Origin: JASLBX01 sp036374175
Lineage (GTDB): Bacteria > Actinomycetota > Actinomycetes > Jiangellales > Jiangellaceae
Direction: 5' to 3'
DNA: 64,000 bases
NCBI GenBank assembly: GCA_036374175.1
Contig: DASUUH010000088.1
Coordinates: 1 to 64,000, forward strand
Under the pieces are notes generated by a model. That model saw nothing but the letters and a program-made list of their open reading frames with translations, was not told where the DNA came from and searched no databases. Below, one piece after another: positions 42,330 through 49,923 of the stretch; within the stretch, counting starts at the first letter, position 1; each line of letters opens with the position of its first letter. The position numbers and the translations under genes were made by a program.

Positions 42330-43153
42330 GGGCGGACTCCGTTCAGGTGTCTGTCGTTACGAGCAATTACCAGGCAGGCATCAACGAAGCGGGCGCTGGC
42401 CGGCAGCAGCCTGGCAGCCTCCGCGTCGAAGAATGCGGCGGCCTCGTCGCCGGGCCAGTCGCCGGGCAGGAGCGCCCGCGGCAGGCCGGGGTCAGTGAAC
42501 AGGAACTTACGCCACTCGTGCACCAGCCGGCTGCGCACCGCGAAGACCTCTTCGTCGGCCGGCGCCGCCGGCAGGGTGTCGACCAGATCCTTCGCTTCGG
42601 TTAGCCAGCGGCGGTATGACCGCCCGACCGCGTCGAGGTCCCAGGCCCGCCGGATCAGTGCTGCGTCGTCGTCCTGGTGCCGGGCCAGGAACCCCTCTGC
42701 GGTGATGCGCTCACTCTGCAGCAAGTCGTCGAGTTCGGGGGACGGCCGCGCGGCCAGCCAGGTGCCATCGCCCAACGGCGCGTAGCCGAGGTAAGCCAGC
42801 GCGCTGCGCAGCCGCTCGCGGGTGGCCCGGTCGGCCGGACGGTCCGGGATGATCAGGTGCCAGTAGCCGTCCCACTCCTCCCTTGCGGTCGTGCGGTAGA
42901 TGCGGGCGGCGGCGTTGTCGAGCCGGTGCTCTGCGCGTGGGGTCAGCGAGTATCCCGCCGCGCCGTCGATCCGGACCGGGCGCAGCCAGCCTTGCTTGAC
43001 CATGCGCGACACCGCCGTCCGGACCGCCGGAGCGGTGATGGCCAGCGGCGCCATGAGGGCGACGAGCGAGGCAACTCGCGCAGCACCGCCGCGCGACCGC
43101 AGGTGGTCGCCGTACAGGTCGAAGAGCGCGGATCTGGCATTCATGACCGTCAT
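42326..43153 (-). CDS. PaaX-family transcriptional regulator
   Basis: The 275-residue protein starts MTVMNARSALFDLYGDHLRSRGG and has an N-terminal winged helix (VRTAVSRMVKQGWLRPVRIDGAAGYSL, quoted in part as TAVSRMVKQGWL). The PaaX C-terminal domain contains WDGYWHLIIPD and LGDGTWLAARPS. PaaX represses phenylacetate catabolism and is released by phenylacetyl-CoA. It is the first gene of a tightly overlapping operon with an enoyl-CoA hydratase and tagA, and may repress its own operon through the inverted repeat just upstream. Confidence 0.9.
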   Translation of the reverse strand: MTVMNARSALFDLYGDHLRSRGGAARVASLVALMAPLAITAPAVRTAVSRMVKQGWLRPVRIDGAAGYSLTPRAEHRLDNAAARIYRTTAREEWDGYWHLIIPDRPADRATRERLRSALAYLGYAPLGDGTWLAARPSPELDDLLQSERITAEGFLARHQDDDAALIRRAWDLDAVGRSYRRWLTEAKDLVDTLPAAPADEEVFAVRSRLVHEWRKFLFTDPGLPRALLPGDWPGDEAAAFFDAEAARLLPASARFVDACLVIARNDRHLNGVRP

Positions 43154-43166
43154 ATCCTGCCTGGTT

Positions 43167-43187
43167 GGTCCGACAGTATGTGGGACC
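43167..43187. promoter_or_regulatory. Inverted repeat upstream of paaX
   Basis: GGTCC (43167-43171) and GGACC (43183-43187) flank an 11-bp centre containing the sequence ACAGTATGT, 14 bp upstream of the paaX start. It could be an autoregulatory operator. The match to characterised PaaX sites was not checked. Confidence 0.3.
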
Positions 43188-43314
43188 GACCCGGTGAGGT
43201 GGCTCCCACCCTACGGCGGGATCGGGGATAATAGGGGCCATCGTGACGCACGCGGGACCGTCGCCCGACGTCTTGGGGGCCCGCGTGTGCGCTTGGAGAG
43301 GAAGGGGTGCGCGG

Positions 43315-43482
43315 ATGGCGGCGATGAAGCCGCGGACTGGCGATGGGCCACTCGAGGTAACCAAGGAGGGGCGCGGCATCGTGATGCGTGTCCCACTCGA
43401 GGGTGGAGGGCGGCTCGTCGTCGAGTTGTCTGCCGAAGAGGCCAACGCGCTCGGTGATGCGCTGAAGGTCGCCGTCGGCTGA
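43315..43482 (+). CDS. DUF3117 conserved actinobacterial protein
   Basis: This is a 55-residue protein, almost identical in sequence to the Rv1211-type DUF3117 family: MAAMKPRTGDGPLEVTKEGR, MRVPLEGGGRLVVELSAEEA, then ALGDALK. It has no signal and no catalytic motif; the role is unknown. The high conservation across actinobacteria suggests an essential or housekeeping function. GGAGAGGAAGG precedes the ATG. Candidate -10 GATAAT is at 43227-43232. Confidence 0.92.
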   Translation: MAAMKPRTGDGPLEVTKEGRGIVMRVPLEGGGRLVVELSAEEANALGDALKVAVG

Positions 43483-43572
43483 AGGCGATGGCCCGATGTT
43501 GCGGGGCCCCGGTCGGTGCGCCGGCCGGGGCCGCGCCGTGGAAACCCCCACCACCAATTCCTGGAGCGAGCC

Positions 43573-45075
43573 GTGCCGGCTGACAAGCCCGCCTCTGCGA
43601 TGATCGCCGTGACACCGCCAGCGGTCGAGCACGACCCCGGCGGACTGCTGGACGTCGCCGCGTCGGTGGTGGCGTGCCCGGTGTGGCCGGACGCCGACGA
43701 TGGACCTCGGATCGGGCCGGGCGCGGCTGATCTTCCTCGGGTGTTAACGGTCGATGCGGCTGAGGTGCTGCGGCGTGAAGGCAAGACCGGCAAGGCCGGC
43801 GAGATACTGCGGTTGCCGGCCAGCGGCGATGTCTCCCGCGTCCTGCTGGTCGGCGTCGGTGACGGCTCACCGGCCGCGTTCCGCAAGGCCGGTGCCGCCC
43901 TAGCCCGAGCTGCGCGTGGTACCGCCCGAGTGGCTAGCACGGTCACGGCCGAAGCGGGCGACGCCGAACTGCGCGCGTTCGTCGAAGCCGTCGTCCTCGC
44001 CTCGTACGGCTGGCGGGTTCGTGGCGAGTCCAAGGCGCCGCTGGGCACGCTGGTGCTCGCTAGGTCTGGCCCGGAACGGGCGGCGGCGGTGGGCGCCGCG
44101 GCCGCTGTCGCGGGTGCCGCCTGGTTCGCCCGCGACCTGGTGCACACGCCCTCCAACATCAAGGATCCGAACTGGCTGGCCGATCAGGCCCGAGTCGCTG
44201 CCGACCGCGGCGACCTCCAGGTACGAATCTGGGACGAAGGTGAGCTCGCCGAAGGCGGGTTCGACGGAATTGTGGCCGTCGGCATGGGATCTGAGCGCCC
44301 GTCACGGCTGATCGAGTTGACCTACGCTCCCGCCCACGCCGGGCCCAATACGCCGCACATCGTGCTCGTCGGCAAGGGCATCACCTACGACAGCGGCGGG
44401 CTGTCGCTCAAACCGCGCGATTCGATGGCTCCCATGAAGACCGACATGTCCGGGGGCGCGGTTGTCATCGCTGTGCTGTCAGCGCTGCGCGCAGTCGGGT
44501 GCCCGCTCCGGGTCACCGGTCTCGTCCCGGCGGCTGAGAACCTGCCCAGCGGCAGCGCACAGCGCCCAAGCGACGTGATCCGGCAGTACGACGGCACGAC
44601 CGTGGAAGTACGCAACACCGACGCCGAAGGCCGGCTGGTCCTCGCCGATGCGATCGGGTACGCGGTCGCAACCAAGCAGCCGGACACCATCGTGGACATC
44701 GCCACGCTCACCGGAGCGGCAACGGTTGGGCTCGGCCGCCGGCATGCGGCCCTGTACTCGACGTCGGACGCACTCGCCGATGCGCTCGTGACGGCCGGAG
44801 CCGACGCCGGCGAGAATCTCTGGCGCATGCCGCTGGTGGCCGACTACCGCGACGCCCTGGAGTCCGACATCGCCGACATCGCACACGTCGAGACGCGCAA
44901 GATGGGCGGCGGCTCCATCACCGCCGCGCTGTTCCTGGAGCGCTTCGCCGCGAGCGTGCCATGGGCGCATCTGGACATTGCCGGGACCGGTCGCTCCGAT
45001 GGTGACTCGGACGAACTTGTCAAGGGCGGCACGGCGTTCGGCGTGCGCACTCTACTCCGCTGGCTCACCTCGTAG
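43573..45075 (+). CDS. pepA: Leucyl aminopeptidase (M17)
   Basis: The 500-residue cytosol aminopeptidase has the two-metal active site in VGKGITYDSGGLSLKPRDSM (metal-binding Lys/Asp) and KTDMSGGAVV. The family signature is NTDAEGRLVLADAIGY, where Glu and Arg contribute to catalysis. It releases N-terminal residues from peptides, consistent with finishing digestion of imported peptides. GTG 43573 has GGAGCGAG upstream and gives an N-terminus of the usual family length. Its stop is followed within 1 bp by a 23-bp-armed palindrome. Confidence 0.93.
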   Translation: MPADKPASAMIAVTPPAVEHDPGGLLDVAASVVACPVWPDADDGPRIGPGAADLPRVLTVDAAEVLRREGKTGKAGEILRLPASGDVSRVLLVGVGDGSPAAFRKAGAALARAARGTARVASTVTAEAGDAELRAFVEAVVLASYGWRVRGESKAPLGTLVLARSGPERAAAVGAAAAVAGAAWFARDLVHTPSNIKDPNWLADQARVAADRGDLQVRIWDEGELAEGGFDGIVAVGMGSERPSRLIELTYAPAHAGPNTPHIVLVGKGITYDSGGLSLKPRDSMAPMKTDMSGGAVVIAVLSALRAVGCPLRVTGLVPAAENLPSGSAQRPSDVIRQYDGTTVEVRNTDAEGRLVLADAIGYAVATKQPDTIVDIATLTGAATVGLGRRHAALYSTSDALADALVTAGADAGENLWRMPLVADYRDALESDIADIAHVETRKMGGGSITAALFLERFAASVPWAHLDIAGTGRSDGDSDELVKGGTAFGVRTLLRWLTS

Positions 45076-45162
45076 TTCGATCACGTTCGGCAGGCGGGGC
45101 GACGTACCTACATGGCTGCATGCCTGTAGCTACGTCGCGCCGCCTGCCGAACGTGATCGAAC
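45075..45162. repeat. Intergenic palindrome, GATCACGTTC family, most complete copy
   Basis: Outer arms of 23 bp at 45075-45097 and 45140-45162 are perfect inverse complements; they contain GATCACGTTCGGCAGG. The second arms CGACGTAcCTACA (45100-45112) and TGTAGcTACGTCG (45125-45137) extend the stem. The pepA stop is at its edge. The final 11 codons of the convergent FdhF-like gene lie inside it, so the element forms the C-terminal tail of that protein. Confidence 0.93.
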
Positions 45163-47418
45163 GGAATCAAGGCGGATGACGACCGACTTGGACGCCGGCG
45201 TGCCGCTGATCTCGGCGGTATGGTCCAACGGCACGAGGACGTTGGTCTCCGGGAAGTAGGCGGCGGCACACCCACGCGCCGTGGGGTACGCGACCACCCG
45301 GAAGCCGGGTGCGCGGCGCTCGCCATCGGACCACTCGCTCACCAGGTCGACGGTCTGGCCGTCGGCGATTCCGCGCTCAGCGAGGTCGTCGGGGTGGACG
45401 TACACGACCCGACGGCCGCCGAGCACCCCGCGATACCTGTCGTCCAGGCCGTAGATCGTGGTGTTGAACTGATCGTGTGAGCGCACGGTTTGCAGCAACA
45501 GGCGCCCGGGCGGCACCTGAACGACCGAGAGCGGATTAACCGTGAACCGGGCCTTGCCGGTCGCCGTCGTAAAACGCCGCTCGTCACGCGGCGGGTGCGG
45601 CAGGACGAATCCGCCCGGCTCGGACACACGTTTCTCGAAGTCCTCGAATCCAGGCACCACCCGGGAGATGCGGTCCCGGATTGCCGCGTAGTCGGACGTG
45701 AACTCCTCCCACGGTGTCGGGTCGTCCGGTCCCAGCACCCGGCGGGCTAGGTCGCAGATGATCGCTACTTCGCTCCGCAGTTCTGACGACGCGGGCGGCA
45801 GCGTGCCGCGCGAGGAGTGGACCACGCTCATCGAGTCTTCGACGGTGACGAACTGTTCGCGGCCGCCGGTCTCGTCCCGCTCCGTGCGCCCCAGACAGGG
45901 CAGGATCAACGACCGCCGGCCGGGGAGGACCTGTGAACGGTTCAGCTTGGTGGAGACGTGCACCGTCAGTGGCACGGACTGCAGAGCTTCAGCCGTGACC
46001 GCGCTGTCCGGTGTAGCGGCCGCGAAGTTGCCGCCGACGGCCATGAAGACCCGGATCCGCCCGTCGCGCATCGCCCGAATGGCGTTGACGGTGTCATACC
46101 CCGGCTCGCGCGGCGGCTCGAAGCCGAACTCCCGGCCGACGGCGTCGAGGAAGGCAACGGTCGGCCGCTCCCAGATACCCATCGTCCGGTCGCCCTGCAC
46201 GTTGCTGTGACCACGGACCGGACAAGCACCCGCGCCGGGACGGCCGATGTTGCCGCGCAACAGCAAGAAGTTCACGATCTCGCGGATCGTCGGGACGGCC
46301 TGCTTGTGCTGGGTCAGCCCCATCGCCCAGCACACGATCACCCTGGACGCATCCAGCACCTCGGCCACGAAGCCCTCGATCTGCGCTCGATCCAGCCCGG
46401 TGGCGGCGACGACCTCAACCCAGTCCACCTTCCGCCACGCGGCCACGGCGGTCCTGAAGCCTTCCGTATGCGCTTCGAGGAATTCCCTGTCCAGGACGCC
46501 GCCAGGAGTCGAATCGTCCGCCTCAACCAGCAGCCGGTTAACCGCTTGGAAGAAGGCCAGGTCACCGGCGACCTTGATCTGCAGGAAGCGGTCGGCAAGG
46601 GGCGTGCCGCGGCCCACGAGGCCCCGTACCCGCTGCGGATTCTTGAACGCCATCAGACCGGCTTCCGGCAGCGGGTTGATGGCCACGATGCGCGCACCCC
46701 GATCCTTGGCTTGTTCCAAGGCGGTCAGCATGCGCGGATGGTTCGTCCCCGGGTTCTGCCCGACGATCACGATCAGGTCGGCGTGGTCGGTGATGTCGGT
46801 CAGCGTCACGCTGCCCTTGCCGATTCCGATCGTCTCGGTGAGGGCGGCGCCGGACGACTCGTGGCACATGTTCGAGCAGTCCGGCAGATTGTTCGTGCCG
46901 AGCTTGCGGGCGAACAGCTGGTAGCAGAAGGCGGCCTCGTTACTCGTCCGTCCGGAGGTGTAGAAGGCGGCCTGGTCGGGCGAGTCCATCGCCGCGAGCT
47001 CACTGGCAACGATTCCGAACGCCTCGTCCCACGAGATCGGCGTGTAGTGGTCTGCGCCGGCCTCGCGCAGTACCGGCTCGGTGAGCCGGCCCTGCTGACC
47101 GAGCCAATGGTCGCTCCGGGACACCAACTCACTTATCGGGTGTGCGGCGAAGAAGGCCGCGTCAACCCGGCGGACGGTCGCCTCTTCGGCCACGGCCTTG
47201 GCGCCGTTCTCGCAGAACTCGGCCAGGTGCGGCTTGCTCGCCTCCGGCCACGCGCAGCCGGGGCAGTCGAAGCCCCGATGCTGGTTGACCAGCCGCAGGG
47301 CGCGGTAGCCGCGCTGGATCCCCGACTGCTCCACCACATCGGCCAGCCCGTGCACAACACCGGGGATGCCGGCTGCGGATCGCTTGGGTTTGCCTACCCG
47401 TGGATGCTCGTCCGCCAT
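45130..47418 (-). CDS. FdhF/YdeP-type molybdopterin oxidoreductase
   Basis: The 762-residue protein belongs to the YdeP/FdhF-like molybdopterin family (DMSO-reductase superfamily). The N-terminus has FDCPGCAWPE, which gives two possible Fe-S or metal ligands. SNMCHESSGAAL carries the Mo-cofactor region. The MPT-binding segments are VGQNPGTNHPRML, GACPVRGHSNVQGDRT and the C-terminal domain (TVRSHDQFNTTIYGLDDRYR). The reaction is unknown; formate or acid-stress roles have been proposed for YdeP relatives. It faces fdhD, needed for sulfuration of such enzymes. The last residues (VRSRSAGGAT) are encoded by the palindromic repeat at 45075-45162. Confidence 0.88.
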   Translation of the reverse strand: MADEHPRVGKPKRSAAGIPGVVHGLADVVEQSGIQRGYRALRLVNQHRGFDCPGCAWPEASKPHLAEFCENGAKAVAEEATVRRVDAAFFAAHPISELVSRSDHWLGQQGRLTEPVLREAGADHYTPISWDEAFGIVASELAAMDSPDQAAFYTSGRTSNEAAFCYQLFARKLGTNNLPDCSNMCHESSGAALTETIGIGKGSVTLTDITDHADLIVIVGQNPGTNHPRMLTALEQAKDRGARIVAINPLPEAGLMAFKNPQRVRGLVGRGTPLADRFLQIKVAGDLAFFQAVNRLLVEADDSTPGGVLDREFLEAHTEGFRTAVAAWRKVDWVEVVAATGLDRAQIEGFVAEVLDASRVIVCWAMGLTQHKQAVPTIREIVNFLLLRGNIGRPGAGACPVRGHSNVQGDRTMGIWERPTVAFLDAVGREFGFEPPREPGYDTVNAIRAMRDGRIRVFMAVGGNFAAATPDSAVTAEALQSVPLTVHVSTKLNRSQVLPGRRSLILPCLGRTERDETGGREQFVTVEDSMSVVHSSRGTLPPASSELRSEVAIICDLARRVLGPDDPTPWEEFTSDYAAIRDRISRVVPGFEDFEKRVSEPGGFVLPHPPRDERRFTTATGKARFTVNPLSVVQVPPGRLLLQTVRSHDQFNTTIYGLDDRYRGVLGGRRVVYVHPDDLAERGIADGQTVDLVSEWSDGERRAPGFRVVAYPTARGCAAAYFPETNVLVPLDHTAEISGTPASKSVVIRLDSVRSRSAGGAT

Positions 47419-47473
47419 ACCGCTGACGGTACGTCCATTCGCCGCTGTCATGAAGGGCAGGCACACTGGGACG

Positions 47474-48268
47474 ATGGGACGGGTGACTGCGCGCCGCCGA
47501 GTCGTCCGGATTCGGGACGCCCGCACGTCGACTCGCGCCGACACCCTGGCGGTCGAGGAGCCGCTGGTCGTGCGGGTAGCCGACGCAGCCCTTACGCTCA
47601 CCATGCGTACGCCGGGCGACGATTTCGACCTGGTCGCGGGGTGGCTGGTCAGCGAGGGCGTGGTCGCGCAGACCGTGGACATCGTGGGAATGCGGCTGTG
47701 CCGTGACGAGGAGAACACCGTCGAGGTCGTGCTCGCCCACGGGATCAGCCCGCCGACACCGCGCGCCTTCGCGACGACGAGCGCCTGCGGGGTGTGCGGC
47801 TCGGACGCGATCGTCGAGGTCCGCAGTGCGCTGCGCTGGGCGGTCGCAGACGATCCGGTGACCGTCGAACTGGATACTCTCGCGAAGCTTCCGGATCTGT
47901 TGAGGGTTCACCAGCGTGCCTTCGACCGGACCGGCGGCCTGCACGCCGCCGGGCTGTTCACAGCGACCGGCGAGCCGCTCTACGTACGGGAGGACGTCGG
48001 GCGCCACAACGCTGTCGACAAGGTCGTCGGTGCGGCACTGCGCGACACCCGCTTACCCCTCGCCGGCCATATCCTGCAGGTGAGTGGTCGAGCGTCGTTC
48101 GAACTTGTCCACAAGGCCGCGCAGGCCGGTATTCCAGTGCTGTCTGCGGTTTCCGCGCCGTCCAGCCTGGCCGTTGATCTGGCCGAAGAATGCGGTCTCA
48201 GCTTGCTCGGCTTTGTCCGGGACGGCGGCATGAACGTCTACACTCGCCCGGACCGCATCGCGTCATGA
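47474..48268 (+). CDS. fdhD: Formate dehydrogenase sulfurtransferase FdhD
   Basis: The 264-residue protein contains the FdhD Cys-loop in TSACGVCGSDAI, and GGLHAAGLFTATGEPLYVRE and EDVGRHNAVDKVVG nearer the C-terminus. FdhD transfers sulfur from IscS to the molybdenum centre of formate-dehydrogenase-type enzymes. It is divergent from the FdhF-like molybdoenzyme, a common arrangement, and likely activates it. ATG 47474 is the only strong start candidate. Confidence 0.94.
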   Translation: MGRVTARRRVVRIRDARTSTRADTLAVEEPLVVRVADAALTLTMRTPGDDFDLVAGWLVSEGVVAQTVDIVGMRLCRDEENTVEVVLAHGISPPTPRAFATTSACGVCGSDAIVEVRSALRWAVADDPVTVELDTLAKLPDLLRVHQRAFDRTGGLHAAGLFTATGEPLYVREDVGRHNAVDKVVGAALRDTRLPLAGHILQVSGRASFELVHKAAQAGIPVLSAVSAPSSLAVDLAEECGLSLLGFVRDGGMNVYTRPDRIAS

Positions 48269-48297
48269 GCGGTATACCCCTGCCCGCCGTGGTGGCC

Positions 48298-48813
48298 TCA
48301 GGTCGTATCCGCCGGGACCCAGAACCGGAGTTTGCCATCGCGGCGGTCCTCGAACTGTCCACCCGCCTTTTCGATCACTCGCCGCGAGGCGACGTTGTCG
48401 ATGTCACACGTCACCAGCACCGGATCGATGCCGAGATCCCGGCACCAGGGCAAGGAGTGCTGCAGCATCGCCGACGCATGACCCCGGCGCCGCGCGGACG
48501 GCCGCACGTCGTAGCCAACGTGACCGCCGTAGTCACGGAGCCACGGAGTCAGGCGGTGCCGGATCGACAGCCGGCCCAAGAACTCCTCGCCGTCGACGAA
48601 CCACAGATAAGTGGCAGGAACCCAGCCGGTAGGGCGCGGGGCATCCTCATCCGCCTCAGCAAGCTGTGATGCGACGTATGCGGCGAACACCGACTCGTCG
48701 CGGAGCCGTTCGACATCGAGAAACTCGGCCCACGTCGGGTCGTAGCCAGGTTCGTCCAGAGCTTCGAGCCAGGACTTGTGGACTTCCACCGTCGGGCGGA
48801 TGAGCTGCGGCAC
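48298..48813 (-). CDS. GNAT-family N-acetyltransferase
   Basis: The 171-residue acetyltransferase has the acetyl-CoA-binding segment VGYDVRPSARRRGHASAML and a typical VTCDIDNVASRRVIEKAGGQ strand-helix. The substrate is unknown. The start is GTG 48813. A decayed ABC ATPase remnant lies upstream. Confidence 0.87.
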   Translation of the reverse strand: MPQLIRPTVEVHKSWLEALDEPGYDPTWAEFLDVERLRDESVFAAYVASQLAEADEDAPRPTGWVPATYLWFVDGEEFLGRLSIRHRLTPWLRDYGGHVGYDVRPSARRRGHASAMLQHSLPWCRDLGIDPVLVTCDIDNVASRRVIEKAGGQFEDRRDGKLRFWVPADTT

Positions 48814-48836
48814 GCATCTATCATCGCCGACGCCGG

Positions 48837-49072
48837 TCAGATCATTCCGTGCGCAGGCCGCGCCACCGCCACCCGCTGCGCCTCGCCACCAGAGAGCTCA
48901 CCGGGCTGAGCACCTGCCACCTCGCCAGCGCCGATGCGGTGCAGCCACGCTCGAGCAGCAGCGGGCGCGCGACGTTTTGTTCTGCGGTCAATTCCGGGAC
49001 CAGTTGGCCGAACGCCGTCGAGGGTCACGTCACCGCCTTCGGACGGATGATGCCGCTCAAGCAGTGCAACAG
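48837..49072 (-). pseudogene. Decayed ABC-transporter ATPase fragment
   Basis: Reading the minus strand, pieces of a MacB/LolD-type ATPase appear in order but in shifting frames. LLHCLSGIIRP (post-Walker-A helix) is at 49072-49040. EGGDVTLDG starts at 49040 in the -1 frame. FGQLVPELTAEQNVARPLLL (Q-loop region) starts at 49012 after a deletion. GELSGGEAQRVAVAR (ABC signature) lies around 48902-48858 in yet another frame. At least three frameshifts and a missing Walker A show it is non-functional. It fills the gap between the GNAT and O-methyltransferase genes. Confidence 0.78.
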
Positions 49073-49116
49073 GCCAGCGGGTGGCTGATCAGCTACTTCA
49101 CGGCGGTAGACGCGAG

Positions 49117-49758
49117 TCAGTTCTCCCGCTTGATGGCAACGAGCAGGCCGTCACCGACCGGTAGCAGTGCCGGGAGCAGCGTTTCGTCGTCGCGGATCGT
49201 CCTACCCAGCTCACGGATCGTGACCGTGTCGTGGTCGCGCTGGGCAGGGTCGGCGACGCGGTCGTGCCACAACGCATTGTCGAACGCGACGATCCCGCCC
49301 GGACGCAGCAACCGGATGGCCTGGCGTAGATACTCGCCGTACTCGGCTTTGTCGGCGTCGCAGAACACCAAGTCGTACGCACCGTCGGTGAGCCGTGGCA
49401 GGACGTCCAGCGCAGCACCGGTGATCAAACGCGTGCGGTTGTGTGCGATGCCGGCCTCTGCGAACGCCTCCCGGGCCAGTCGCTGATGCTCGGATTCGAT
49501 GTCCACGCTGGTCAGTACGCCGTCCCCACGCATTCCGGCGAGCAGGTAGAGCCCGGAGACACCGGCGCCGGTGCCGATCTCGACGACTGTGCGGGCCCCG
49601 ATGGCGGCGGCCAGCAGGCGCAGCACGACGCCGGCGCCTTGCCCGACGGGAACCGCTCCAACTTCGGCGGCTCGCTGTCGGGCCTGTGTGATGACCTTGT
49701 CCTCGGCGACGAAGCCCTCGGCGTAGGCCCACGACTCCGGGCTGATGCTGGCGGAAAT
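49117..49758 (-). CDS. O-methyltransferase, probable ATT start codon
   Basis: This 213-residue SAM-dependent class I O-methyltransferase has the SAM motif VVEIGTGAGVSGLYLL, the metal/substrate residues VFCDADKAEYGEYL and GGIVAFDNALWHDRV. The homologue Rv1220c occupies the same place next to sigE and has about the same length. The coding frame continues past the first GTG (49626) into ISASISPESWAYAEGFVAED, the conserved N-terminal helix. It reaches GAGGAGG with correct spacing to ATT at 49758. An in-frame TGA lies just beyond. No ATG, GTG, TTG or CTG is available in between. ATT as start is therefore the best reading. Confidence 0.85.
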   Translation of the reverse strand: MSASISPESWAYAEGFVAEDKVITQARQRAAEVGAVPVGQGAGVVLRLLAAAIGARTVVEIGTGAGVSGLYLLAGMRGDGVLTSVDIESEHQRLAREAFAEAGIAHNRTRLITGAALDVLPRLTDGAYDLVFCDADKAEYGEYLRQAIRLLRPGGIVAFDNALWHDRVADPAQRDHDTVTIRELGRTIRDDETLLPALLPVGDGLLVAIKREN

Positions 49759-49806
49759 GGCGGCCTCCTCGATATGAGAGCGACGTCACGAAGCTTAGAC
49801 GCCTGT

Positions 49807-49833
49807 GGAACCGCAGCGTACGTGCAGCGCGTT
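49807..49833 (+). promoter_or_regulatory. ECF-type promoter upstream of sigE
   Basis: GGAAC (49807-49811) followed by 18 bp and CGTT (49830-49833) fits the GGAAC-N17/18-sGTT consensus of SigE/SigH-type sigma factors. It lies about 90 bp upstream of the sigE ATG and is correctly oriented, so sigE is probably autoregulated. Confidence 0.6.
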
Positions 49834-49923
49834 GGCGAGGCAGGTGCCGTCGGTATAAGCGAAGCCGTCAGGAACAGCCGGGCCCTCGGAGAGGTTTGGT
49901 TAGGAAAGGAGTCATCGGTCACG

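Noticed and set aside
45958..47706. Plus-strand open frame antisense to the molybdoenzyme
   Set aside because: Composition is that of reversed coding sequence and it contains no motif, whereas the minus strand carries complete molybdopterin-enzyme segments.
49211..49789. Alternative frame with a GTG start at 49789 upstream of the O-methyltransferase
   Set aside because: The GTG initiates a different, Arg-rich frame. The methyltransferase motifs and its conserved N-terminus are in the ATT-start frame.
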